A stretch of 64,000 bases of DNA from Macropodus opercularis (taxonomy: Eukaryota; Chordata; Actinopteri; Anabantiformes; Osphronemidae): contig CM061102.1 of assembly GCA_030770545.1 (NCBI GenBank), positions 15,306,501 through 15,370,500 of the forward strand, in the 5' to 3' direction. The notes beneath the pieces are model-generated. The model was given only the letters and a program-made list of their open reading frames with translations. It made no database searches and was not told the DNA's origin. Numbering within the stretch: the stretch's first letter is position 1; each line of letters begins with the position of its first letter. The position numbers and the translations under genes were made by a program. Below are positions 10,632-22,845 of the stretch, piece after piece.

Positions 10632-12392
10632 AAAGTGATTTAAATGCATTTTAAATGTGTTTACCTGCTTCAGGGATGTATTTGGATCATTTCTAACAAA
10701 ACAACTTCAATGGCATTGCTTGCTTTCAGATGCTGCAGCTTAAAGCATCACTGAGGCTAGAAACAGTGCGAAAGCGCTTGGAATCGCCTGTTGTGTTCAT
10801 TTCAGAGCAAATAACACTACTTTTGTCAAAGTGATTTAAATGCATTTTAAAGGTGTTCGTCTGCTTCAGGGATGTATTTGGATCATTTCTAACACAAAAA
10901 CTTCAATGGCATTGCTTGCAGCAGCTTAAAACATCACTGATGCTGGAAACAGTGCGAAAACGCTTGGAATCGCCTGTTGTGTTCATTTCAGACCAAAAGA
11001 CCACTATTTTTTCAAAGTAATTTAAATGTACTTTAAAGGTGTTTGCCTGCTTCAGGGATGTATTTGGATCATTTCTAACACAACAACTTAAATGGCATTA
11101 GTTGCATTCAGATGCTGCAGCTTAAAGCATCACTTAGGCTGGAAACAGTGCGAAAACGCTTGGAATCGCCTGTTCTGTTCATTTCTGACCAAAAGAACAC
11201 TACTTTTGTCAAAGTGATTTAAATGCATTTTAAATGTGTTTGCCTGCTTCAGGGATGGATTTGGACCTTTTGTAACACAAAAACTTCAATTGCATTGCTT
11301 GCATTTAAATGCTGCAACTTAAACCATCACTGAGGCTGAAAACAGTGTAAAAACGCTTGAAATCGCCTGTTCTGTTCATTTCAGACCAAAAGAACACTAC
11401 TTTTGTCAAAGTGATTTAAATGCATTTTAAAGATGTTTTCCTGCTTCAGGGATGTATTTGGATCATTTCTAACACAAAAACTTCAATGGCATTGCTTGCT
11501 TTCAGATGCTGCAGCTTAAAGCATCACTGAGGCTGGAAACAGTGCGAAAACGATTGGAAACGCCTGTTCTGTTCATTTCAGACCAAAAGAAAACTACTTT
11601 TGTCAAAGTAATTTAAATGCATTTTAAATGTGTTTGCCTGCTTCAGGGATGCATTTGTATCATTTCTAACACAAAAACTTCAATGGCATTGCTTGCATTC
11701 AGATGCTGCAGCTTAAAGCATTACTGAGGCTGAAAACAGTGCGAAAACGCTTGGAATCACCTGTTCTGTTCATTTCAGACCAAAAGAACACTAAATTTTT
11801 TCAAAGTGATTTAAATGCATTTTAAATGTGTTTGCCTGCTTCAGGGATGTATTATGATCATTTCTAACACAAAAACTTTAATGGCATTGCTTGCATTAAG
11901 GCAGCAGCTTAAAGCATCACTGAGGCTGGAAACAGTGCGAAAACGCTTGGAATCGCCTGTTGTGTTTAATTTCAGACCAAAAGAACACTACCTTTGTCAA
12001 AGTGATTTAAATGCATTTTAAAGGTGTGTGCCTGCTTCAGGGATGTATTTGGATCATTTCTAACACAAAAACTTAAATGGCATTGCTTGCATTCAAATGC
12101 AGCAGCCTAAAGCATCACTGAGGCTGGAAACTGTGCGAAAACGCTTGGAATCGCCTGTTCTGTTCATTTCAGACCAAAAGAACACTACCTTGGTCAAAGT
12201 GATTTAAATGCATTTTAAATGTGTTTGCCTGCTTCAGGGATGTATTTGGATAATTTCTAACACAAAAACTTCAATGGCATTGCTTGTATTCAGATCCTGC
12301 AGCTTAAAGCATCAGTGAGGCTGGAAACAGTGCGAAAACGCTTGGAATCGCCTGTTCTGTTCATTTCAGACCAAAAGAAAACTACTTTTGTC
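10632..12392 (+). repeat. Edge-type block E, copy 1
   Basis: Nine diverged monomers follow the last H1 anchor, which here is hybrid (AACAAAACAAC, GAAAGCGC, ending AGAGCAAATAAC). Private marks include GTTCGTCTGC, a 186 bp monomer, AATGTACTTT, CATTAGTTGC, GGACCTTTTGTAAC, CAATTGCATTGC, GCTGCAACTTAAACC, GATTGGAAACG and AAGGCAGCAG. Several of these recur in the last monomers before the array end (62,071-62,846) and hardly elsewhere. Confidence 0.88.
10828..11013 (+). repeat. Short monomer, 186 bp
   Basis: Ten bases of variable site B are missing, so GCTTGC joins AGCAGC directly. A TGC lies on either side of the lost segment in normal monomers, consistent with slippage or microhomology deletion. 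It also carries GTTCGTCTGC and CTGATGCTGG. Confidence 0.9.
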
Positions 12393-13180
12393 AAAGTAAT
12401 TTAAATGCATTTTAAAGGTGTTTGCCTGCTTCAAGGATGTATTTGGATCATTTCTAACACAAAAACTTCAATGGCATTGCTTGTATTCAGATCCTGCAGC
12501 TTAAAGCATCACTGAGGCTGGAAACAGTGCGAAAACGCTTGGAATCGCCTGTTCTGTTCATTTCAGACCAAAAGAAAACTACCTTTGTCAAAGTAATTTA
12601 AATGCATTTTAAAGGTGTTTGCCTGCTTCAGGGATGTATTTGGATCATTTCTAACACAAAAACTTCAATGGCATTGCTTGTATTCAGATCCTGCAGCTTA
12701 AAGCATCACTGAGGCTGGAAACAGTGCGAAAACGCTTGGAATCGCCTGTTCTGTTCATTTCAGACCAAAAGAACACTACCTTTGTCAAAGTGATTTAAAT
12801 GCATTTTAAATGTGTTTGCCTGCTTCAGGGATGTATTTGGATAATTTCTAACACAAAAACTTCAATGGCATTGCTTGTATTCAGATCCTGCAGCTTAAAG
12901 CATCACTGAGGCTGGAAACAGTGCGAAAACGCTTGGAATCGCCTGTTCTGTTCATTTCAGACCAAAAGAAAACTACCTTTGTCAAAGTAATTTAAATGCA
13001 TTTTAAAGGTGTTTGCCTGCTTCAGGGATGTATTATGATCATTTCTAACACAAAAACTTCAATGGCATTGCTTGCATTCAAATACAGCAGCTTAAAGCAT
13101 CACTGAGGCTGGAAACAGTGCGAAAACGCTTGGAATCGCCTGTTGTGTTCATTTCAGACCAAAAGAACACTACTTTTGTC
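12393..13180 (+). repeat. Monomers of the TATTCAGATCCTGCAG type
   Basis: Four monomers (starts 12,393, 12,590, 12,787 and 12,984). The first three carry TATTCAGATCCTGCAG with GGATCA or GGATAA at site A. The fourth is TTATGATC with ATACAGCAG. Two of them are absent from the corresponding place in the second super-repeat (24,607-25,000). Confidence 0.85.
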
Positions 13181-16100
13181 AAAGTAATTTAAATGCATTT
13201 TAAAGGTGTGTGCCTGCTTCAGGGATGTATTTGAACCATTTCTAACACAAAAACTTCAATGGCATTGCTTGCATTCAAATGCAGCAGCCTAAAGCATCAC
13301 TGAGGCTGGAAACAGTGCGAAAACGCTTGGAATCGCCTGTTCTGTTCATTTCAGACCAAAAGAACACTACCTTTGTCAAAGTGATTTAAATGCATTTTAA
13401 AGGTGATTGCCTGCTTCAGGGATGTATTTGGATCATTTCTAACACAAAAACTTCAATGGCATTGCTTGCATTCAAATGCAGCAGCCTAAAGCATCACTGA
13501 GGCTGGAAACTGTGCGAAAAGGCTTGGAATCGCCTGTTCTGTTCATTTCAGACCAAAAGAAAACTACTTTTGTCAAAGTAATTTAAATGCATTTTAAAGG
13601 TGTTTGCCTGCTTCAAGGATGTATTTGGATCATTTCTAACACAAAAACTTCAATGACATTGCTTGCATTCAGATGCAGCAGCTTAAAGCATCACTGAGGC
13701 TGGAAACAGTGCGAAAACGCTTGAAATCGCCTGTTCTGTTCATTTCAGACCAAAAGAACACTACCTTTGTCAAAGTGATTTAAATGCATTTTAAATGTGT
13801 TTGCCTGCTTCAGGGATGTATTTGGATAATTTCTAACACAAAAACTTCAATGGCATTGCTTGTATTCAGATCCTGCAGCTTAAAGCATCACTGAGGCTGG
13901 AAACAGTGCGAAAACGCTTGGAATCGCCTGTTCTGTTCATTTCAGACCAATTGAAAACTACTTTTGTCAAAGTAATTTAAATGCATTTTAAAGGTGTGTG
14001 CCTGCTTCAGGGATGTATTTGAACCATTTCTAACATAAAAACTTCAATGGCATTGCTTGCATTCAAATGCAGCAGCCTAAAGCATCACTGAGGCTGGAAA
14101 CTGTGCGAAAACGCTTGGAATCGCCTGTTCTGTTCATTTCTGAGCAAAAGAACACTACTTTTGTCAAAGTAATTTAAATGCATTTTAAAGGTGTTTGCCT
14201 GCTTCAGGGATGTATTTGGATCATTTCTAACACAAAAACTTAAATGGCATTGCTTGCATTCAAATGCAGCAGCTTAAAGCATCACTGAGGCTGGAAACAG
14301 TGCGAAAACGCTTGGAATCGCCTGTTCTGTTCATTTCAGACCAAAAGAACACTACCTTTGTCAAAGTGATTTAAATGCATTTTAAATGTGTTTGCCTGCT
14401 TCAGGGATGTATTATGATCATTTCTAACACAAAAACTTTAATGGCATTGCTTGCATTCAAATGCAGCAGCTTAAAGCATCACTGAGGCTGGAAACAGTGC
14501 GAAAACGCTTGGAATCGCCTGTTGTGTTTAATTTCAGACCAAAAGAACACTACCTTTGTCAAAGTGATTTAAATGCATTTTAAATGTGTTTGCCTGCTTC
14601 AGGGATGTATTTGGATAATTTCTAACACAAAAACTTCAATGGCATTGCTTGCATTCAAATGCAGCAGCCTAAAGCATCACTGAGGCTGGAAACTGTGCGA
14701 AAAGGCTTGGAATCGCCTGTTCTGTTCATTTCAGACCAAAAGAACACTACCTTTGTCAAAGTAATTTAAATGCATTTTAAAGGTGTTTGCCTGCTTCAGG
14801 GATATATTATGATCATTTCTAACACAAAAACTTCAATGGCATTGCTTGCATTCAAATACAGCAGCTTAAAGCATCACTGAGGCTGGAAACAGTGCGAAAA
14901 CGCTTGGCATCGCCTGTTCTGTTCATTTCAGACCAAAAGAACACTACTTTTGTCAAAGTAATTTAAATGCATTTTAAAGGTAATTGCCTGCTTCAAGGAT
15001 GTATTTGGATCATTTCTAACACAAAAACTTCAATGGCATTGCTTGCATTCAAATACAGCAGCTTAAAGCATCACTGAGGCTGGAAACAGTGCGAAAACGC
15101 TTGGAATCGCCTGTTGTGTTCATTTCAGACCAAAAGAACACTACTTTTGTCAAAGTAATTTAAATGCATTTTAAAGGTGTGTGCCTGCTTCAGGGATGTA
15201 TTTGAACCATTTCTAACACAAAAACTTCAATGGCATTGCTTGCATTCAAATGCAGCAGCCTAAAGCATCACTGAGGCTGGAAACTGTGCGAAAACGCTTG
15301 GAATCGCCTGTTCTGTTCATTTCAGACCAAAAGAACACTACCTTTGTCAAAAAGATTTAAATGCATTTTAAAGGTGATTGCCTGCTTCAGGGATGTATTT
15401 GGATCATTTCTAACACAAAAACTTCAATGGCATTGCTTGCATTCAAATGCAGCAGCCTAAAGCATCACTGAGGCTGGAAACTGTGCGAAAAGGCTTGGAA
15501 TCGCCTGTTCTGTTCATTTCAGACCAAAAGAAAACTACTTTTGTCAAAGTAATTTAAATGCATTTTAAAGGTGTTTGCCTGCTTCAAGGATGTATTTGGA
15601 TCATTTCTAACACAAAAACTTCAATGACATTGCTTGCATTCAGATGCAGCAGCTTAAAGCATCACTGAGGCTGGAAACAGTGCGAAAACGCTTGAAATCG
15701 CCTGTTCTGTTCATTTCAGACCAAAAGAACACTACCTTTGTCAAAGTAATTTAAATGCATTTTAAAGGTGTTTGCCTGCTTCAGGGATGTATTATGATCA
15801 TTTCTAACACAAAAACTTCAATGGCATTGCTTGCATTCAAATACAGCAGCTTAAAGCATCACTGAGGCTGGAAACAGTGCGAAAACGCTTGGCATCGCCT
15901 GTTCTGTTCATTTCAGACCAAAAGAACACTACCTTTGTCAAAGTAATTTAAATGCATTTTAAAGGTGTTTGCCTGCTTCAGGGATGTATTATGATCATTT
16001 CTAACACAAAAACTTCAATGGCATTGCTTGCATTCAAATACAGCAGCTTAAAGCATCACTGAGGCTGGAAACAGTGCGAAAACGCTTGGAATCGCCTGTT

Positions 16101-18710
16101 GTGTTCATTTCAGACCAAAAGAACACTACTTTTGTCAAAGTAATTTAAATGCATTTTAAAGGTGTGTGCCTGCTTCAGGGATGTATTTGAACCATTTCTA
16201 ACACAAAAACTTCAATGGCATTGCTTGCATTCAAATGCAGCAGCCTAAAGCATCACCGAGGCTGGAAACAGTGCGAAAACGCTTGGAATCGCCTGTTCTG
16301 TTCATTTCAGACCAAAAGAACACTACCTTTGTCAAAGTGATTTAAATGCATTTTAAAGGTGATTGCCTGCTTCAGGGATGTATTTGGATCATTTCTAACA
16401 CAAAAACTTCAATGGCATTGCTTGCATTCAAATGCAGCAGCCTAAAGCATCACTGAGGCTGGAAACTGTGCGAAAACGCTTGGAATCGCCTGTTCTGTTC
16501 ATTTCTGAGCAAAAGAACACTACTTTTGTCAAAGTAATTTAAATGCATTTTAAAGGTGTTTGCCTGCTTCAGGGATGTATTTGGATCATTTCTAACACAA
16601 AAACTTAAATGGCATTGCTTGCATTCAAATGCAGCAGCTTAAAGCATCACTGAGGCTGGAAACAGTGCGAAAACGCTTGGCATCGCCTGTTCTGTTCATT
16701 TCAGACCAAAAGAACACTACCTTTGTCAAAGTAATTTAAATGCATTTTAAAGGTGTTTGCCTGCTTCAGGGATATATTATGATCATTTCTAACACAAAAA
16801 CTTCAATGGCATTGCTTGCATTCAAATACAGCAGCTTAAAGCATCACTGAGGCTGGAAACAGTGCGAAAACGCTTGGCATCGCCTGTTCTGTTCATTTCA
16901 GACCAAAAGAACACTACTTTTGTCAAAGTAATTTAAATGCATTTTAAAGGTGTTTGCCTGCTTCAAGGATGTATTTGGATCATTTCTAACACAAAAACTT
17001 CAATGGCATTGCTTGCATTCAAATACAGCAGCTTAAAGCATCACTGAGGCTGGAAACAGTGCGAAAACGCTTGGAATCGCCTGTTGTGTTCATTTCAGAC
17101 CAAAAGAACACTACTTTTGTCAAAGTAATTTAAATGCATTTTAAAGGTGTTTGCCTGCTTCAGGGATGTATTTGAACCATTTCTAACACAAAAACTTCAA
17201 TGGCATTGCTTGCATTCAAATGCAGCCGCCTAAAGCATCACTGAGGCTGGAAACAGTGCGAAAACGCTTGGAATCGCCTGTTCTGTTCATTTCAGACCAA
17301 AAGAACACTACCTTAATCAAAGTGATTTAAATGCATTTTAAAGGTGATTGCCTGCTTCAGGGATGTATTTGGATCATTTCTAACACAAAAACTTCAATGG
17401 CATTGCTTGCATTCAAATGCAGCAGCCTAAAGCATCACTGAGGCTGGAAACTGTGCGAAAAGGCTTGGAATCGCCTGTTCTGTTCATTTCAGACCAAAAG
17501 AAAACTACTTTTGTCAAAGTAATTTAAATGCATTTTAAAGGTGTTTGCCTGCTTCAAGGATGTATTTGGATCATTTCTAACACAAAAACTTCAATGGCAT
17601 TGCTTGCATTCAAATGCAGCAGCCTAAAGCATCACTGAGGCTGGAAACTGTGCGAAAAGGCTTGGAATCGCCTGTTCTGTTCATTTCAGACCAAAAGAAA
17701 ACTACTTTTGTCAAAGTAATTTAAATGCATTTTAAAGGTGTTTGCCTGCTTCAAGGATGTATTTGGATCATTTCTAACACAAAAACTTCAATGACATTGC
17801 TTGCATTCAGATGCAGCAGCTTAAAGCATCACTGAGGCTGGAAACAGTGCGAAAACGCTTGAAATCGCCTGTTCTGTTCATTTCAGACCAAAAGAACACT
17901 ACCTTTGTCAAAGTAATTTAAATGCATTTTAAAGGTGTTTGCCTGCTTCAGGGATGTATTATGATCATTTCTAACACAAAAACTTAAATGGCATTGCTTG
18001 CATTCAAATGCAGCAGCTTAAAGCATCACTGAGGCTGGAAACAGTGCGAAAACGCTTGGAATCGCCTGTTCTGTTCATTTCAGACCAAAAGAAAACTACT
18101 TTTGTCAAAGTAATTTAAATGCATTTTAAAGGTGTTTGCCTGCTTCAAGGATGTATTTGGATCATTTCTAACACAAAAACTTCAATGACATTGCTTGCAT
18201 TCAGATGCAGCAGCTTAAAGCATCACTGAGGCTGGAAACAGTGCGAAAACGCTTGAAATCGCCTGTTCTGTTCATTTCAGACCAAAAGAACACTACCTTT
18301 GTCAAAGTAATTTAAATGCATTTTAAAGGTATTTGCCTGCTTCAGGGATGTATTATGATCATTTCTAACACAAAAACTTCAATGGCATTGCTTGCATTCA
18401 GATGCTGCAGCTTAAAGCATCACTGAGACTGGAGACAGTGTGAAAACGCTTTGAATCGCCTGTTGTGTTTATTTCAGACCAAAAGAACACATGCAATTTT
18501 CAAAGTGATTTAAATGCATTTTAAAGATGTTTGCCTGCTTCAGGGATGTATTTTGATCATTTCTTAAAGTCCTTTAAACACAAAAACTTCAATGGCATTG
18601 CTTGCATTCAAATGCAGCAGCTTAAAGCATCACTGAGGCTGGAAACAGTGCGAAAATGCTTGGAATCGCCTGTTCTGTTCATTTCAGACCAAAAGAACAC
18701 TACTTTTGTC
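13181..18710 (+). repeat. H2 region, 28 monomers (5,530 bp)
   Basis: Built from H2 types: GTGATTGCC with CAGCAGCCTA and AACTGTGCGAAAAGG; TCAAGGAT with CAATGACATT and GCTTGAAATC; TTATGATC with ATACAGCAG and either GGCATCG or TTGTGTTC; GTGTGCC with TTGAACC and CACCGAGG; TTCTGAGCAAAAG; TTAAATGG; GATATATTATG; GCAGCCGCC; and ACCTTAATC. The order resembles the later 4,347 bp unit with about six extra monomers. It ends with the diverged pair carrying the 12 bp insertion. Confidence 0.85.
18565..18576 (+). repeat. 12 bp insertion, copy 1
   Basis: The insert TAAAGTCCTTTA sits in ATTTCT/AACAC of a monomer also marked by GAAAATGC. With the preceding T and the following A it forms the dyad TTAAAG-TC-CTTTAA. 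The preceding monomer is unusually diverged (GAGACTGGAGACAGTGTG, ACACATGCAATTTTC). Confidence 0.95.
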
Positions 18711-20483
18711 AAAGTAATTTAAATGCATTTTAAAGGTGTGTGCCTGCTTCAGGGATGTATTTGAACCATTTCTAACACAAAAACTTCAATGGCATTGCTT
18801 GCATTCAAATGCAGCAGCCTAAAGCATCACTGAGGCTGGAAACTGTGCGAAAACGCTTGGAATCGCCTGTTCTGTTCATTTCAGACCAAAAGAACACTAC
18901 CTTTGTCAAAAAGATTTAAATGCATTTTAAAGGTGATTGCCTGCTTCAGGGATGTATTTGGATCATTTCTAACACAAAAACTTCAATGGCATTGCTTGCA
19001 TTCAAATGCAGCAGCCTAAAGCATCACTGAGGCTGGAAACTGTGCGAAAAGGCTTGGAATCGCCTGTTCTGTTCATTTCAGACCAAAAGAAAACTACTTT
19101 TGTCAAAGTAATTTAAATGCATTTTAAAGGTGTTTGCCTGCTTCAAGGATGTATTTGGATCATTTCTAACACAAAAACTTCAATGACATTGCTTGCATTC
19201 AGATGCAGCAGCTTAAAGCATCACTGAGGCTGGAAACAGTGCGAAAACGCTTGAAATCGCCTGTTCTGTTCATTTCAGACCAAAAGAACACTACCTTTGT
19301 CAAAGTAATTTAAATGCATTTTAAAGGTGTTTGCCTGCTTCAGGGATGTATTATGATCATTTCTAACACAAAAACTTCAATGGCATTGCTTGCATTCAAA
19401 TACAGCAGCTTAAAGCATCACTGAGGCTGGAAACAGTGCGAAAACGCTTGGCATCGCCTGTTCTGTTCATTTCAGACCAAAAGAACACTACCTTTGTCAA
19501 AGTAATTTAAATGCATTTTAAAGGTGTTTGCCTGCTTCAGGGATGTATTATGATCATTTCTAACACAAAAACTTCAATGGCATTGCTTGCATTCAAATAC
19601 AGCAGCTTAAAGCATCACTGAGGCTGGAAACAGTGCGAAAACGCTTGGAATCGCCTGTTGTGTTCATTTCAGACCAAAAGAACACTACTTTTGTCAAAGT
19701 AATTTAAATGCATTTTAAAGGTGTGTGCCTGCTTCAGGGATGTATTTGAACCATTTCTAACACAAAAACTTCAATGGCATTGCTTGCATTCAAATGCAGC
19801 AGCCTAAAGCATCACCGAGGCTGGAAACAGTGCGAAAACGCTTGGAATCGCCTGTTCTGTTCATTTCAGACCAAAAGAACACTACCTTTGTCAAAGTGAT
19901 TTAAATGCATTTTAAAGGTGATTGCCTGCTTCAGGGATGTATTTGGATCATTTCTAACACAAAAACTTCAATGGCATTGCTTGCATTCAAATGCAGCAGC
20001 CTAAAGCATCACTGAGGCTGGAAACTGTGCGAAAACGCTTGGAATCGCCTGTTCTGTTCATTTCTGAGCAAAAGAACACTACTTTTGTCAAAGTAATTTA
20101 AATGCATTTTAAAGGTGTTTGCCTGCTTCAGGGATGTATTTGGATCATTTCTAACACAAAAACTTAAATGGCATTGCTTGCATTCAAATGCAGCAGCTTA
20201 AAGCATCACTGAGGCTGGAAACAGTGCGAAAACGCTTGGCATCGCCTGTTCTGTTCATTTCAGACCAAAAGAACACTACCTTTGTCAAAGTAATTTAAAT
20301 GCATTTTAAAGGTGTTTGCCTGCTTCAGGGATATATTATGATCATTTCTAACACAAAAACTTCAATGGCATTGCTTGCATTCAAATACAGCAGCTTAAAG
20401 CATCACTGAGGCTGGAAACAGTGCGAAAACGCTTGGAATCGCCTGTTCTGTTCATTTCAGACCAAAAGAACACTACCTTTGTC
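18711..20483 (+). repeat. H2 region, partial unit
   Basis: Nine monomers repeat the start of the H2 order (GTGTGCC; GTGATTGCC with AAAAAGATTT; TCAAGGAT with CAATGACATT; two TTATGATC; GTGTGCC with CACCGAGG; TTCTGAGC; TTAAATGG; GATATATTATG). It then switches to H1 sequence inside the shared core, somewhere between about 20,390 and 20,480. Confidence 0.82.
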
Positions 20484-20680
20484 AAAGTGATTTAAATGCA
20501 TTTTAAATGTGTTTGCCTGCTTCAGGGATGTATAATGATCATTTCTAACACAAAAACTTTAATGGCATTGCTTGCATTCAAATGCAGCAGCTTAAAGCAT
20601 CACTGAGGCTGGAAACAGTGCGAAAACGCTTGGAATCGCCTGTTCTGTTCATTTCAGACCAAAAGAAAACTACTTTTGTC
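20484..20680 (+). repeat. H1 GTATAATGATC monomer after the H2-H1 switch
   Basis: A single monomer of the H1 type that precedes the anchor, matching 8,271-8,467. It marks the start of the second H1 plus E block. Confidence 0.88.
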
Positions 20681-22845
20681 AAAGTGATTTAAATGCATTT
20701 TAAATGTGTTTACCTGCTTCAGGGATGTATTTGGATCATTTCTAACACAAAAACTTCAATGGCATTGCTTGCTTTCAGATGCTGCAGCTTAAAGCATCAC
20801 TGAGGCTAGAAACAGTGCGAAAACGCTTGGAATGGCCTGTTGTGTTCATTTCAGACCAAAGGAACACTACCTTTGTCAAAGTGATTTAAATGCATTTTAA
20901 ATGTGTTTGCCTGCTTCAGGGATGTATTTGGATCATTTCTAACACAAAAACTTCAATGGCATTGCTTGCTTTCAAATGCAGCAGCTTAAAGCATCACTGA
21001 GGCTGGAAACAGTGCGAAAACGCTTGGAATCGCCTGTTGTGTTTAATTTCAGACCAAAACAACACTACCTTTGTCAAAGTGATTTAAATGCATTTTAAAG
21101 GTGTTTGCCTGCTTCAGGGATGTATTTGGATCATTTCTAACACAAAAACTTAAATGGCATTGCTTGCATTCAAATGCAGCAGCCTAAAGCATCACTGAGG
21201 CTGGAAACTGTGCGAAAACGCTTGGAATCGCCTGTTCTGTTCATTTCTGAGCAAATAACACTAATTTTGTCAAAGTGATTTAAATGCATTTTAAAGGTGT
21301 TTGCCTGCTTCAGGGATGTATTTGGATCATTTCTAACACAAAAACTTCAATGGCATCGCTTGCATTCAGATGCTGCAGCTTAAAGCATCACTGAGGCTGG
21401 AAACAGTGCGAAAACGCTTGGAATCGCCTGTTCTGTTCATTTCAGACCAAAAGAAAACTACTTTTGTCAAAGTGATTTAAATGCATTTTAAATGTGTTTG
21501 CCTGCTTCAGGGATGTATTTGGATCATTTCTAACACAAAAACTTCAATGGCATTGCTTGCTTTCAGATGCTGCAGCTTAAAGCATCACTGAGGGTGGAAA
21601 CAGTGCGAAAACGCTTGGAATCGCCTGTTGTGTTCATTTCAGACCAAAAGACCACTATTTTTTTAAAGTGATTTAAATGCATTTTAAAGGTGTTTGCCTG
21701 CTTCAGGGATGTATTTGGATCATTTCTAACACAAAAACTTCAATGGCATTGCTTACTTTCAGATGCTGCAGCTTAAAGCATCACTGAGGCTGGAAACAGT
21801 GCGAAAACGCTTGGAATCGCCTGTTCTGTTCATTTCAGACCAACAGAAAACTACTTTTGTCAAAGTAATTTAAATGCATTTTAAAGGTGTTTGCCTGCTT
21901 CAGGGATGCATTTGGATCATTTCTAACACAAAAACTTCAATGGCATGGCTTGCATTCAGATGCTGCAGCTTAAAGCATCACTGAGGCTGAAAACAGTGCG
22001 AAAACGCTTGGAATCGCCTGTTCTGTTCATTTCAGACCAAAGGAACACTACCTTTGTCAAAGTGATTTAAATGCATTTTAAATGTGTTTGCCTGCTTCAG
22101 GGATGTATTATGATCATTTCTAACACAAAAACTTTAATGGCATTGCTTGCATTCAAATGCAGCAGCTTAAAGCATCACTGAGGCTGGAAACAGTGCGAAA
22201 ACGCTTGGAATCGCCTGTTCTGTTCATTTCAGACCAAAAGAAAACTACTTTTGTCAAAGTAATTTGAATGCATTTTAAATGTGTTTGCCTGCTTCAAGGA
22301 TGTATTTGGATCGTTTCTAACACAAAAACTTCAATGACATTGCTTGCATTCAGATGCAGCAGCTTAAAGCATCACTGAGGCTGGAAACAGTGCGAAAACG
22401 CTTGAAATCGCCTGTTCTGTTCATTTCAGACCAAAAGACCACTATTTTTTCAAAGTTATTTAAATGCATTTTAAAGGTGTGTGCCTGCTTCAGGGATGTA
22501 TTTGAACCATTTCTAACACAAAAACTTCAATGGCATTGCTTGCATTCAAATGCAGCAGCTTAAAGCATCACTGAGGCTGGAAACAGTGCGAAAACGCTTG
22601 GAATCGCCTGTTCTGTTCATTTCAGACCAAAAGAACACTACCTTTGTCAAAGTGATTTAAATGCATTTTAAATGTGTTTGCCTGCTTCAGGGATGTATAA
22701 TGATCATTTCTAACACAAAAACTTTAATGGCATTGCTTGCATTCAAATGCAGCAGCTTAAAGCATCACTGAGGCTGGAAACAGTGCGAAAACGCTTGGAA
22801 TCGCCTGTTCTGTTCATTTCAGACCAAAAGAAAACTACTTTTGTC
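20681..22845 (+). repeat. H1 copy in second super-repeat, 11 monomers (2,165 bp)
   Basis: Same monomer order as 8,468-10,631, including the private GGCATGGC and the missing TTGTACTCAG monomer. It lacks the A-run deletion of that copy near 9,198. It is separated from that copy by about 10 kb of other satellite, so the two share a recent block duplication. Confidence 0.9.

Noticed and set aside
11815..12021. Open frame of 68 codons (also at 24,029)
   Set aside because: It is created by the AAGGCAGCAG variant of block E. The sequence is plain monomer in another frame.
18531..18722. Repeated open frame of 63 codons beginning MPASGMYFDH (also at 29,168, 33,515, 39,819 and 48,303)
   Set aside because: It is a by-product of the 12 bp insertion, which shifts the frame within the monomer. 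It is satellite sequence with no coding signature.
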